A DNA stretch of 64,000 nt from Methylobacter sp. S3L5C (GTDB lineage Bacteria > Pseudomonadota > Gammaproteobacteria > Methylococcales > Methylomonadaceae), in assembly GCF_022788635.1 (NCBI RefSeq), contig NZ_CP076024.1, positions 1,550,001-1,614,000 of the forward strand, written 5' to 3'. A program made the position numbers and the translations under genes. The notes beneath the pieces were generated by a model. The model did not search any database. It was not told where the DNA came from and was given only the letters and a program-made list of their open reading frames with translations. Shown here in pieces: positions 45,595 through 54,304 of this stretch. How positions within the stretch are numbered: the first letter of the stretch is position 1; each line of letters starts with the position of its first letter.

Positions 45595-46902
45595 ATGGCT
45601 GAAAATAATAATGAAAAACATAAAATAGTAATCGTTGGTGGCGGAGCTGCTGGTCTTGAGCTGGCGACCAGTTTAGGCAGTAAGTTAGGTAAAAAAGGCT
45701 TGGCGGAAGTGACGTTAATTGATGCAGCATCGACGCACATCTGGAAACCGTTATTACACGAAGTTGCCGCAGGAACATTGGATGAGTCAGAACAGGTTGA
45801 ATATTTGCCACAAGGGCATCGTAACCATTTCCGTTTTAGATTAGGCAAAATGGAAGGTCTGGACAGGCAGAAAAAGCAAATTTTTGTCAGCCCCACGCTG
45901 AGTGACAGCGGCGAAGAGCTTATCCCTGGTCGTACTTTTAGTTATGATACCTTGGTCATGTCGGTTGGTAGCGTCAGCAATACCTTTAATATTAAAGGTG
46001 TCGCAGAACATTGTCTGTTTTTGGATGTAACTGCTCAAGCGTTTAAATTTCAAAAGCAATTATTTGAATCTTATCTAAAAAGTTATATAGGTAAAGACAG
46101 TGCCAATGTTAAGCCTTTGTCCATCGCTATTGTAGGTGCAGGTGCTACCGGCGTTGAGTTAGCTGCACAACTGCACGAAGTAACCAATGTTCTGGCAATT
46201 TACGGCTTAAATGAAAAAAGTACGGTTAAGTTGACAATTATTGAGGCAGCAACGCAATTATTACCGGCTTTACCGATTAAACTGGCTGCTGCCACACAGC
46301 AGCAACTTATTGATTTGGGCGTTGATCTTAAAATGGGCCGCCGGGTCATCGAAATAACCAAAGAAGGTATCACGACCCATGATGGTGAATTTATTGAAGC
46401 CGATCTTAAGGTTTGGGCTGCGGGTATTAAAGCACCGGATTGGATGAAAAATCTGGATGGGTTGGAAACCAATCATATTAATCAGTTAGTCGTTGATAGT
46501 ACCTTAAAAACCAATGATGATGATATTTTTGCCATGGGTGATTGTGCGGCTTGTGTTTGGCAAGGCCATACCGGCAACGTACCTCCCAGAGCGCAAGCGG
46601 CTCATCAACAGGCATCAGTTTTATGTAAATCAATTATCAATCGCTTAAAAGGCCGTCATCTGGTTAATTTTGTTTATTATGATTACGGCTCGCTGGTTTC
46701 CTTGGGTAAATACACTACGGTCGGTAATTTGATGGGTAATTTAATGGGAACGGTGAGCATTGGCGGTTTTATTGCCAAAGTCGTTTATTTGTCCCTTTAT
46801 AAAATGCATCAGGTAGCCATTCATGGTTATTTTAGAACGGCCATGTTAACGCTTTCCAATGCTTTCAGGCGTGGTGTTTATACCAAAATAAAAATGCACT
46901 AA
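45595..46902 (+). CDS. ndh: Type II NADH:quinone oxidoreductase
   Basis: NDH-2 moves electrons from NADH to quinone without pumping protons. The 435-residue flavoprotein has two dinucleotide-binding folds: IVIVGGGAAGLELATSLG (FAD) at the N-terminus and IAIVGAGATGVELAAQLHE (NADH) near residue 175. WAAGIKAPDW and FAMGDCAAC, which contacts the flavin, follow. The C-terminal part is amphipathic for membrane attachment. ATG 45595 is chosen because AAGGA lies just upstream; the frame opens at 45574. The gene stands alone or leads the YcxB-like gene, 30 bases downstream. Confidence 0.9.
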   Translation: MAENNNEKHKIVIVGGGAAGLELATSLGSKLGKKGLAEVTLIDAASTHIWKPLLHEVAAGTLDESEQVEYLPQGHRNHFRFRLGKMEGLDRQKKQIFVSPTLSDSGEELIPGRTFSYDTLVMSVGSVSNTFNIKGVAEHCLFLDVTAQAFKFQKQLFESYLKSYIGKDSANVKPLSIAIVGAGATGVELAAQLHEVTNVLAIYGLNEKSTVKLTIIEAATQLLPALPIKLAAATQQQLIDLGVDLKMGRRVIEITKEGITTHDGEFIEADLKVWAAGIKAPDWMKNLDGLETNHINQLVVDSTLKTNDDDIFAMGDCAACVWQGHTGNVPPRAQAAHQQASVLCKSIINRLKGRHLVNFVYYDYGSLVSLGKYTTVGNLMGNLMGTVSIGGFIAKVVYLSLYKMHQVAIHGYFRTAMLTLSNAFRRGVYTKIKMH

Positions 46903-46932
46903 TATTTTTTAAACTTCAAAAGAACTAAGACT

Positions 46933-47463
46933 ATGTTTGAAATAGAATACGAATTTGGCGAAGAAGATTTAATTCATTTTAATGAAATTCAATTCATGAA
47001 GAATGACGAGATACAGTTCAACATTAAGAAAAATCGCTGGATAGTGCCTGGTATGATGGGGCTTATCGGGGCTTTTTATTATTTTTATTATGGTGATAAG
47101 AACTCGGCAGGCTATGTACTGGTTATTGCCGTTCTTTGGGCGCTGCTGTCACCTAAAATAATGATGTTGGATTTACGCAGACAAATCCTTAAAAATTATA
47201 CCCCTAAAGAAAAAATCAATTTATTTGGTACTTACACCTTAACCATAGACCCTGCCAATCCTAATTATTTACTGGAGCAATCACCCAGTGGTAAAAATAA
47301 AATGGCATGGGGGGATTTAGTCAGAGTGGAATATGGCAAACGCTATGTTTATATCTATATTGATTTAAGCACCGCTCTGGTTATTCCCGTCGATAAGATA
47401 AAAAAAGGTAATCTTGAGCAGTTCGCTGAACAAGCCGAAAAAATGATTGAACGATTTGCGTAA
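46933..47463 (+). CDS. YcxB-like membrane protein
   Basis: A 176-residue protein with two close membrane helices (about residues 36-50 and 57-75). A cytosolic C-terminal domain follows with NLFGTYTLTIDPANPNYLLE, MAWGDLVRVEYGKRYVYIYI and ALVIPVDKI, the pattern of the YcxB-like C-terminal domain (PH-like fold). The function is unknown. It follows ndh by 30 bases with no terminator, so the pair may be co-transcribed. It ends just upstream of the second copy of the dispersed repeat. Confidence 0.7.
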   Translation: MFEIEYEFGEEDLIHFNEIQFMKNDEIQFNIKKNRWIVPGMMGLIGAFYYFYYGDKNSAGYVLVIAVLWALLSPKIMMLDLRRQILKNYTPKEKINLFGTYTLTIDPANPNYLLEQSPSGKNKMAWGDLVRVEYGKRYVYIYIDLSTALVIPVDKIKKGNLEQFAEQAEKMIERFA

Positions 47464-47511
47464 AAAATATAAGACGCAAGGCAAAAGGTGAAAATATCAT
47501 GGATATTTGCC

Positions 47512-47592
47512 GAAGCGTGACGGGGGGTTGTAATCCCGTCACTCACTCCTTGCGACCTTCAAACGTTCTGGTCGGGGTTACAAACCCCGACC
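47512..47592 (+). repeat. Dispersed double-hairpin repeat, copy B (best preserved)
   Basis: GAAGCGTGACGGGGGGTTGT opens the unit. The first palindrome TGACGGG...CCCGTCA folds on itself, CTTGCGACCTTCAAACGTT follows, and a second perfect palindrome GGTCGGGGTT/ACAAACCCCGACC closes it at 47592. Copies A (1421) and C (47914) share the order of words. It lies right after the YcxB-like gene and may also act as a terminator. Confidence 0.7.
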
Positions 47593-47683
47593 AGTTTAGT
47601 AGATTTTTGTCAATGGTACTTCGTTTAAGCTCGATGAACGGCATTCCGTTTTCCAGTATCGCTAGTTGGCGAAGAAGCATTTT

Positions 47684-47908
47684 ATGATCGCGAGAATATT
47701 ATTTGGCATTTTCGGTTTGCTGATGATTCTGTTAGGAGTATTGATTATTGTGTTTGACTCGACGGCGCGATGGGAATGTATGGTATTAGGTATTTGCTTT
47801 TGCATTATTGGTGTATTCATGGTTCGCGAGTCGTACTGCGGAACTACTGGCACTGTTGTGCAAGCTCTTGGTACTTTTATTGAGGGCTTTTTCAGGGGGT
47901 TATATTAA
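47684..47908 (+). CDS. Small two-helix membrane protein
   Basis: A 74-residue protein with two hydrophobic helices: IARILFGIFGLLMILLGVLI (residues 2-21) and CMVLGICFCIIGVFMV (about 33-48). A soluble tail with TGTVVQALGTFIEGFF follows. I do not recognise a family. The ATG at 47684 has a modest GAAGAAG site upstream; a TTG at 47666 would add six residues. The gene sits between two direct copies of the dispersed repeat, 91 bases after one and five before the next, so repeat-flanked transfer is possible. Confidence 0.55.
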   Translation: MIARILFGIFGLLMILLGVLIIVFDSTARWECMVLGICFCIIGVFMVRESYCGTTGTVVQALGTFIEGFFRGLY

Positions 47909-47913
47909 CAAAC

Positions 47914-47995
47914 GAAGCGTGACGGGGTTTGTAACCCCGTTACTCACGTTTTGTAAATCCTTGCGGTGTTCAAACATTCCGGTCAGTTACAGGTT
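47914..47995 (+). repeat. Dispersed double-hairpin repeat, copy C
   Basis: Opens GAAGCGTGACGGGGTTTGTA, with a good first palindrome (ACGGGGTTTGTAACCCCGTTA), then CTCACGTTTTG, CTTGCGGTGTTCAAACATT and a decayed second palindrome GGTCAGTTACAGGTT. It is in the same orientation as copies A and B and lies just upstream of the MAPEG gene. Confidence 0.65.
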
Positions 47996-48016
47996 AAAAA
48001 AACAATAAGGGTATCC

Positions 48017-48412
48017 ATGATTACGTCACTATATGCATCGCTCTTAGCTTTATTGATAGTGAGACTTTCTCTTTCAGTAATAAAACTTCGTAGAAAAAAC
48101 CGGATAATTATTGGTGACGGGGGAAATGAAGAGCTGCAATTAGCAATTCGCACGCAAGCTAATGCATTGGAATATATTCCTATAACACTGTTGCTTTTAT
48201 TAGCGCTCGAATTAAACGGAGCGCCGAAAATACTTATCCATATATTGGGAGCCACGCTGATAATAGGGCGAATAATTCATGCGATCGGTCTTCCCGCAAA
48301 GAATCTCCGGAAAAGAGTATTGGGAATGCAGATAACCATTTATCTATTAATTGCCTTGGCAATACTGAATATACTATTCTTGGTATTTTCTGGGCCGCTT
48401 AAACTTTATTAA
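48017..48412 (+). CDS. MAPEG family membrane protein
   Basis: A 131-residue protein with four membrane helices and the MAPEG pattern: LSVIKLRRKNRIIIGDGGNEELQ, then IRTQANALEYIPITLLLLLALELNG, GRIIHAIGL and a last helix. MAPEG proteins include membrane glutathione transferases and eicosanoid enzymes; bacterial ones of this size often belong to the YecN branch of unknown role. The ATG at 48017 has AAGGG upstream at seven bases. It stands between repeat copy C and the ABC-F gene, all on the plus strand. Confidence 0.75.
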   Translation: MITSLYASLLALLIVRLSLSVIKLRRKNRIIIGDGGNEELQLAIRTQANALEYIPITLLLLLALELNGAPKILIHILGATLIIGRIIHAIGLPAKNLRKRVLGMQITIYLLIALAILNILFLVFSGPLKLY

Positions 48413-48467
48413 TCACAGACATATGAAGCATTTGTCCACAAACTTTAACCTTTTTTCTTGAACATTA

Positions 48468-50351
48468 ATGCTAAATTTTAAAAATATAGCCCTGCGCCGT
48501 GGAGTGCGGGTGCTGTTTGCCAACTCTACTTTTACTATTCACAAAGGCCAAAAAGTCGGCTTTACCGGTGCGAATGGCGCCGGTAAGTCCAGTTTATTTG
48601 CGCTGGTAAAAAATGAACTACATTTGGATGAAGGCGATTTTTCCATGCCGCCCAATCTGGAAATCGCTCACGTTGCCCAGGAAACTCCTGCTGTTTCCAG
48701 TTCGGCAATTGATTATGTTATTGATGGCGATCAGGAATTAAGGCGATTAGAGGCCAGATTAAAGCTTGCGGAAGAGGCTGATGATGGTTTAAAGCAGGCC
48801 GAATTACACGCGGTTTTAGATAACGTTGGCGGTTATACGGCTCAAGCCAGAGCTTCCCGACTATTGAACGGTTTGGGTTTTACGGCTGATCAGGAACACA
48901 ATGCCGTCAACTCGTTTTCCGGTGGTTGGCGGATGCGTCTTAATCTGGCGCAAGCCTTGATGTGCCGTTCCGATGTGTTACTGCTGGATGAGCCAACCAA
49001 CCATCTTGATTTGGATGCGGTTATCTGGTTACAAGACTGGTTATGCAAATATCCGGGTACTTTGTTGTTGATTTCTCATGATCGTGATTTTCTTGATTCT
49101 ATCAGCGATCACATCGTGCATATTGAGCAAGGTAAAGCCGAAATATATACCGGCAACTATTCCGCCTTTGAAAAAATGCGCGCCGAAAAATTGTCGCAGC
49201 AACAATCCGCTTTCCAGAAACAACAACGCGAGATTGCCCATATTCAAAGTTTTGTTGACCGCTTTAAAGCGCAAGCGACAAAAGCGCGGCAAGCACAAAG
49301 TCGTATCAAAGCCTTGGAGCGTATGGAGTTAATTGCCATGGCGCATGTGGATTCGCCGTTTAATTTTAGTTTTGCCAAGCCGGGGAAAATGCCTAATCCC
49401 TTATTAACCCTTGATAAAGCCGATATAGGTTATGGCGATACCTGTGTGATCAAGCAGGCCGGATTATCCATTTCACCGGGTGATCGTATCGGGTTGTTGG
49501 GGCCGAATGGGGCAGGTAAATCCAGCTTAATTAAAGTGCTGGCGGGCGATATGTTGCCTTTATCGGGCAAAAGACAGGAAGCTGAATCTTTAAAAATCGG
49601 TTATTTTGCCCAGCATCAACTGGAGCAATTACATCTGGATGAAAGTCCGTTATGGCATTTACAAAAGCTGGATAATCAGGCTACGGAAAAAGACTTACGT
49701 AATTTTTTGGGTGGTTTTGATTTTCAGGGTGATAAGGTTTTAGAGGCGGTAAAACCTTTTTCCGGTGGTGAAAAAGCGCGTCTGGTTTTGGCGTTGTTGG
49801 TTTATCAAAATCCCAACCTGTTATTACTGGATGAGCCAACCAATCATTTGGATCTGGATATGCGCCATGCCTTGAGTGTGGCTTTACAAGGCTACGAAGG
49901 AGCTATTGTGGTGGTCTCGCATGATCGACATTTATTGCGCTCAGTGACAGATCAGCTATTATTGGTTGCTGGAGGTAAAGTACAGCCTTTTGATGGTGAT
50001 CTTGACGATTATCGGTTATGGTTGACCGAGCAGAAAAAGGGTGATGAAAGAACGGAGATTGAGGTTTCGCCAACGGTATCACGCAAAGACCAAAGAAAGC
50101 TGGATGCAGAACGCAGGCAAAAACATAAGCCTTTGTTTGATGCGTTGAAAAAAGCGGAAATTGCTGTTGAAAAATATCATAACGAACAGCGACAACTGGA
50201 GCACCAATTGGCTGATCCCGAGATTTATGCGGAATCCGAAAAGGTGCGTTTGAAGCAGTTGCTGGAAAAAAAAGTACAAATTGATAAGGCGCTGGATGAA
50301 GCAGAAACGGCGTGGATGGAAGCAGAAGAAAAGATTGAAAATACTGAGTGA
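48468..50351 (+). CDS. ABC-F family ATPase, YheS type
   Basis: A soluble protein of 627 residues with two ABC ATPase domains and no membrane part. Domain 1 has the P-loop GANGAGKSS, signature FSGGWRMRLNLAQAL and Walker B LLLDEPTNHLDLDA. Domain 2 has LGPNGAGKSSLIK, FSGGEKARLVLALL and LLLDEPTNHLDLDM. An arm/linker with many Gln and Lys lies between them, and a coiled-coil tail (KADAERRQKHKP region to the end) follows. The layout matches E. coli YheS, a ribosome-associated ABC-F protein that can rescue certain stalled translation. The start follows the MAPEG gene by 55 bases. Confidence 0.88.
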   Translation: MLNFKNIALRRGVRVLFANSTFTIHKGQKVGFTGANGAGKSSLFALVKNELHLDEGDFSMPPNLEIAHVAQETPAVSSSAIDYVIDGDQELRRLEARLKLAEEADDGLKQAELHAVLDNVGGYTAQARASRLLNGLGFTADQEHNAVNSFSGGWRMRLNLAQALMCRSDVLLLDEPTNHLDLDAVIWLQDWLCKYPGTLLLISHDRDFLDSISDHIVHIEQGKAEIYTGNYSAFEKMRAEKLSQQQSAFQKQQREIAHIQSFVDRFKAQATKARQAQSRIKALERMELIAMAHVDSPFNFSFAKPGKMPNPLLTLDKADIGYGDTCVIKQAGLSISPGDRIGLLGPNGAGKSSLIKVLAGDMLPLSGKRQEAESLKIGYFAQHQLEQLHLDESPLWHLQKLDNQATEKDLRNFLGGFDFQGDKVLEAVKPFSGGEKARLVLALLVYQNPNLLLLDEPTNHLDLDMRHALSVALQGYEGAIVVVSHDRHLLRSVTDQLLLVAGGKVQPFDGDLDDYRLWLTEQKKGDERTEIEVSPTVSRKDQRKLDAERRQKHKPLFDALKKAEIAVEKYHNEQRQLEHQLADPEIYAESEKVRLKQLLEKKVQIDKALDEAETAWMEAEEKIENTE

Positions 50352-50515
50352 TCTATCATTTCTGGTGAATTAATAGCTGGCAAAAATTAACCTCCAAGTT
50401 GACCGGTAAGGTCGGCGTGTTGAATTTTCTGGTGGCTTTCGTGTATTTCATGGAATGAGGTTATTGCTGATAGTCGTATTTTTGCCAACGTTGTTTATGG
50501 ATCAGGAAGAAGCTA

Positions 50516-51028
50516 ATGTTTGACATTATAAAGTTGGTATTTGATATTTGTCTGTTTAAAAAAGGACCCCAGGATTTACCCGGCTCTATATGGCTGTTAC
50601 GGTTATTATTGGCTGGTTATATCGTTATCCGGGCCTTAATGTTAAGGATCTACTTCGATTGGCTTGATACGCTATTACAGCTCATGGTTGAGATTTTTCT
50701 GCTGGTCGGATTTGTCTGGATATCATTATATCTGGTGCGAAAGTTGGGGCGATTTTCTCAAATGCTGGCGGCTTTATTGGGTACCGATGCGCTGATCAGT
50801 TTTTTTGCTCTGCCCGCAATAGCCTCAATGGCTTCGGGGCACGGCGGAATATTCGCATTTTCGGTCATGCTGGGATTAATTGGCTGGCATTGGGCGGTTA
50901 CCGGGCATATCATTCGTCATGCGTTGGACAAAAACTTAATTTTTAGTTTAGGTCTGGCATTTTTATATCTACTGGGATCTTATCAGGTAATGGCGTTATT
51001 ATTTCCTGAAGTTGCCGGCGTTGAATAG
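50516..51028 (+). CDS. Hypothetical polytopic membrane protein
   Basis: A 170-residue protein with about five hydrophobic segments: residues 25-42 (IWLLRLLLAGYIVIRAL), 50-75, 85-105, 108-125 and 140-160. I do not recognise a domain. It stands 164 bases after the ABC-F gene and ten bases before the universal stress protein gene, so co-transcription with the latter is likely. The start codon ATG follows GAAGAAG. A role in membrane stress would fit the neighbour, but there is no direct evidence. Confidence 0.6.
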   Translation: MFDIIKLVFDICLFKKGPQDLPGSIWLLRLLLAGYIVIRALMLRIYFDWLDTLLQLMVEIFLLVGFVWISLYLVRKLGRFSQMLAALLGTDALISFFALPAIASMASGHGGIFAFSVMLGLIGWHWAVTGHIIRHALDKNLIFSLGLAFLYLLGSYQVMALLFPEVAGVE

Positions 51029-51038
51029 GGGGAGAATC

Positions 51039-51485
51039 ATGGAAAGCTATACACATATTTTATTGGCAGTGGATTTTTACGAACACTGTGAAGTTGTTGC
51101 AAACAGGGCGAAGGATTTGGCTCTTAAATATCAGGCAAAGCTGAGTATTATTCATGTGGTGGATAGTTTGCCGATTACGGATGCCAGTTATGGGGGGGAT
51201 ATTCCTTTTAACATGGATATAACAACAGAGTTAATGACCGGGGCGAAAAAAAGACTGGCTAAATTGGCTGAAAAGCTGGCTGTTACCGAAGACAGGCAAT
51301 GGTTGGAAATGGGCAGTCCCAAGACAGAAATAGTAAGGGTTGCCGAAGAAAACAAGGTAGATTTAATTGTTGTTGGTTCCCATGGTCGACATGGCTTGGC
51401 TTTGTTGCTGGGGTCGACTGCCAACGGGGTGCTACATCATGCAAATTGTGATGTGTTGGCGGTGCGTTTGCTGGATGATGAATAG
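51039..51485 (+). CDS. Universal stress protein (UspA family)
   Basis: A 148-residue UspA-fold protein: YTHILLAVDFYEHCEVVANRA at the N-terminus, LSIIHVV, and the nucleotide-binding end IVVGSHGRHGLALLLGSTANGVLHHANCDVL. The last part is G-2x-G-9x-G(S/T), the pattern of ATP-binding or UspA-type members. These proteins respond to starvation and other stress; the exact role is not known. ATG 51039 has GGGGAGA upstream, which favours it over an in-frame start at 51012 inside the previous gene. It ends the plus-strand group. Confidence 0.85.
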   Translation: MESYTHILLAVDFYEHCEVVANRAKDLALKYQAKLSIIHVVDSLPITDASYGGDIPFNMDITTELMTGAKKRLAKLAEKLAVTEDRQWLEMGSPKTEIVRVAEENKVDLIVVGSHGRHGLALLLGSTANGVLHHANCDVLAVRLLDDE

Positions 51486-51990
51486 TCAACGATACGTCTC
51501 GCAACATTTATAACACCGTCACTAAAACACTATACCTAATATACTATAAGGTAGCCACATAAGCTCTTTTCTCTCCGTGTAGCAAATATAAGCTGTAGAG
51601 TTGGATTTATCCGCAGTACAATGCGAATAAATCCGCCGCTACAAAGGACAAAATCCCCCCGGGTAGCGATATCAATCGGGCTCACTAACTAAAAAATAAA
51701 AGTGCTTATACAATGACCCAATTTTTAAATTGGCTGATTTCGTAAAGCCCTTATTGGTAGCTGAAATTCAAATTTTCATAGCTGCCAGTCGATTTTAGTA
51801 AACTAACCGGATGATAAAAGCGTGTCAAAGATGGCTAAATGAGTAACCAGCACAGATAACTTTGTATTTTATTGCATACCTTCATGATGTGCGTATATGA
51901 TGTTTTACTAAAATTACAGTGTTTGATTGGGGTGAAGGTAATGCGCGTAAGAACGACAAGCATGGCGTTTCAATGGCTGAAACTGTAAAG
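51486..51990. other. Gene-free region next to a transposase remnant
   Basis: About 500 bases with no gene. It holds a REP-like palindrome at 51595-51642. The rest is AT-rich with many stops in all frames. Near 51890-51990 the bases may still belong to the rearranged end of the broken insertion sequence. Confidence 0.5.
51595..51642. repeat. REP-like palindrome
   Basis: GTAG...GGATTTATCCGCAGTACA is mirrored by ATGCGAATAAATCC...CTAC, giving a long imperfect hairpin with GTAG/CTAC ends. Such units that read as GTAG-GGATTTAT-CGCATTGTACTGCG are common intergenic repeats in many bacteria. Only one copy is seen here. Confidence 0.55.
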
Positions 51991-52305
51991 TGAACCGTTC
52001 TAAAACCAGTCCAGGCCGTAACTGCTGCGACCGCTTTTGGGTAAAAAGCTGGCATCAATTGCTGATATCCATTCACCTTTATCCGTTGAATCTTTCAAGC
52101 TCAGCAAATTGAAGGTAACAAAATAGAACGAGCGATGAAACCATCTTGAAAAGGTTTTTTCATTCAGAGGACTATAACGGCCAAGGTTTCGGAAATTCAT
52201 CCTTCGCGGCAGATATGTCAGGGCTGTTAGCAAAATGAATATAAACTTACGCTGCGGTTTTTCTACACTGGAAATTTGCTGAAAAATGGGTTCTATTAAG
52301 TTCAT
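51991..52305 (-). pseudogene. Transposase remnant, N-terminal part
   Basis: From the ATG at 52305 the frame reads MNLIEPIFQQISSVEKPQRK and on to SLKDSTDKGEWISAIDASFL and PKSGRSSYGLDWF, an N-terminal part of a DDE transposase (DAS being the likely first catalytic Asp). Then TAG (52002-52000) replaces an expected Trp codon and after NGS the match is lost. So there is a nonsense change and a truncation; about three quarters of the gene is gone. The flanking 52306-52400 may be the old left end of the element. This family occurs in several methanotroph genomes (recognised from memory). Confidence 0.75.
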
Positions 52306-52541
52306 GGAGGCCTTTGGCGTGTTGGGCTGTTATCGTCGTTGACGACATCTTCACATGTTAGAGGCTTCCAGACTATTTTTTAATCAAATCAAAACTGTCC
52401 GAAGTATTGATATCTGTGTTGGTTAATTTTAACTTTTTACGGTTACTTAAACCTTTCCCGAAAATCTTACCGGATTTTTTCAGCATTGTAGTCAAGTCTG
52501 TACACTATTTTTGGGGCTCCATGAATTTACGACAGGCTTTC

Positions 52542-54296
52542 CTAATTTCCATGTATCTGCTTCATAAGAAATTCTTCGGTTTGTGCCATTGGTAGAGGCT
52601 TACTCAGAAGATACCCCTGTACTTCGTTACAGCCCTTATTGGTCAGAAATGCCAGCTGGCCTTGGGTTTCAACGCCTTCTGCTATAACTTTTAATCTAAT
52701 GCCTTTGGCCATGTTGATGATAGCGACTACAATCGCCGCACTGTCCGAATTTAGTTCCAAGTCGCTAACAAAACTTTGATCTATCTTCAATCGATCGATG
52801 GGAAAATTATTGAGTCGACTCAAGCTGGAGTAGCCTGTCCCAAAGTCATCTATCGCCAATTGGACGCCTATTTTCTTCAGCGATCGCAGGATGTCCAGAA
52901 CGATAGTTTCATCATTGATCAAAATGCTTTCGGTTAGCTCCAATTCCAACACGTCAGGCTCTAGTCCTGTTTCAGCCAATATCATCTCTACTTGTTTGGA
53001 GAAACCTTTTTGCAGGAATTGAGTTGCCGAGATATTGACGGCCATGTTGCTCAAAGGAATACCCTGATCTCGCCATTTTTTGGCCTGTTGGCAGGCCTCG
53101 CGTAGCACCCACACACCAATAGTTACGATCAGACCGATCTCTTCTGCCAAAGGAATAAATTGATCAGGAGAAAGGCGACCCAACTCCCGGCAGTTCCAAC
53201 GTATTAATGCTTCCAGACCGCTAAACTCACCTGTTCGAATATCGAGTTGCGGCTGGTAATGTAGCTCCAGTTCATTGAGTTCTATAGCCTTACGCAGATG
53301 ATTTTCCAGATTGAGTCGAAGTAATGCCGTTTCTGACATCTTGGCCGTGAAATACTGGTATGTATTACCCCCAAGGCGTTTTGCGTAGTACATGGCCAAA
53401 TCGGCATTTTTTAGCAGTTCCTCTGCGGTCTCTCCGTCGTTCGGGTATATGGCAATACCGATACTGGTACTCGTGTAGAGTTCTTGATCACCACAGAGGA
53501 ATGGTTGGGCCAAACTGGTACATATTCGCTGGGCAACGGTTGCAGCATCTTCATTACGATCTATCATCGGCAAGAGTACGGTGAATTCATCACCACCCAG
53601 TCGTGCTATTGAGAGTCCGTCTTGGGTCGCGCCCGTTCTTACCAAGGTATCACTACTTCGTATGTTTTTGCGCAAGCGGTCGCCAGTAGTCTGAAGAACC
53701 AAATCGCCCAGATGGTGCCCTAAGGTATCATTGATTCGCTTAAAGCCGTCAAGATCCATAAACAGTACAGCTAGTTTTATTTTTTTCCGTTGCGCCAAAT
53801 TAATCATGATCTGTAAGTGTTCTAGAAAAAAATGTCGGTTGGGTAATTCGGTCAGACAGTCAAAATAAGCCAAGTTGTGTAAGCGTTGCTCACTTTCTAC
53901 CAAGCGCCGTGTAGTTTGACTGGCTCTGAGCATATAGCGAACCCGGTAACCCAACAACGGGATATTGATGGGTTTGGTTATGAAGTCGGTCGCACCGACT
54001 TCAAAAGCGTGATTAATTGACTCCATATCCTCCAAGCCTGTCATCATCAGCACTGGGATGTACTTGGCTGTCGGCAATTTTCGAAACTCCGAACAGGTCT
54101 CAAAACCATCCATGCCGCCCGGCATGATGACGTCCAGCAAGATCGCGTCCGCTCCTTTTTTATGAAATAATTGCAAGCCTTCTTTGCCGCTAGCCGCTTC
54201 GCTGGTTATAAAGCCGGCCGCCTGTAGTGCCATGGCAACCACTAATCGGATCAGGGAGTCATCGTCGATGATGATAATGTGGGATGGGACTTGCAT
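52542..54296 (-). CDS. Response regulator with GGDEF and EAL domains
   Basis: A 584-residue protein. The receiver domain (1-125) has DDDSLIR, the phospho-acceptor in AILLDVIMPGG and FITKPINI. The GGDEF domain (about 160-320) has the intact active motif in ARLGGDEFTVL for making cyclic di-GMP. The EAL domain (about 335-580) has SGLEALIRW, NISATQF, ELTESIL, AIDDFGTGYSSL and IAEGVETQ, all needed for cyclic di-GMP hydrolysis. Both activities look possible, controlled by phosphorylation from the hybrid kinase whose gene is 8 bases upstream. It is the last gene of the four-gene operon. Confidence 0.92.
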   Translation of the reverse strand: MQVPSHIIIIDDDSLIRLVVAMALQAAGFITSEAASGKEGLQLFHKKGADAILLDVIMPGGMDGFETCSEFRKLPTAKYIPVLMMTGLEDMESINHAFEVGATDFITKPINIPLLGYRVRYMLRASQTTRRLVESEQRLHNLAYFDCLTELPNRHFFLEHLQIMINLAQRKKIKLAVLFMDLDGFKRINDTLGHHLGDLVLQTTGDRLRKNIRSSDTLVRTGATQDGLSIARLGGDEFTVLLPMIDRNEDAATVAQRICTSLAQPFLCGDQELYTSTSIGIAIYPNDGETAEELLKNADLAMYYAKRLGGNTYQYFTAKMSETALLRLNLENHLRKAIELNELELHYQPQLDIRTGEFSGLEALIRWNCRELGRLSPDQFIPLAEEIGLIVTIGVWVLREACQQAKKWRDQGIPLSNMAVNISATQFLQKGFSKQVEMILAETGLEPDVLELELTESILINDETIVLDILRSLKKIGVQLAIDDFGTGYSSLSRLNNFPIDRLKIDQSFVSDLELNSDSAAIVVAIINMAKGIRLKVIAEGVETQGQLAFLTNKGCNEVQGYLLSKPLPMAQTEEFLMKQIHGN

Positions 54297-54304
54297 GTCT
54301 GTTC

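Noticed and set aside
52407-52595. 62-codon plus-strand frame next to the GGDEF-EAL gene
   Set aside because: It covers the end of the GGDEF-EAL gene in antisense and the old insertion-sequence end; no ribosome site or family.
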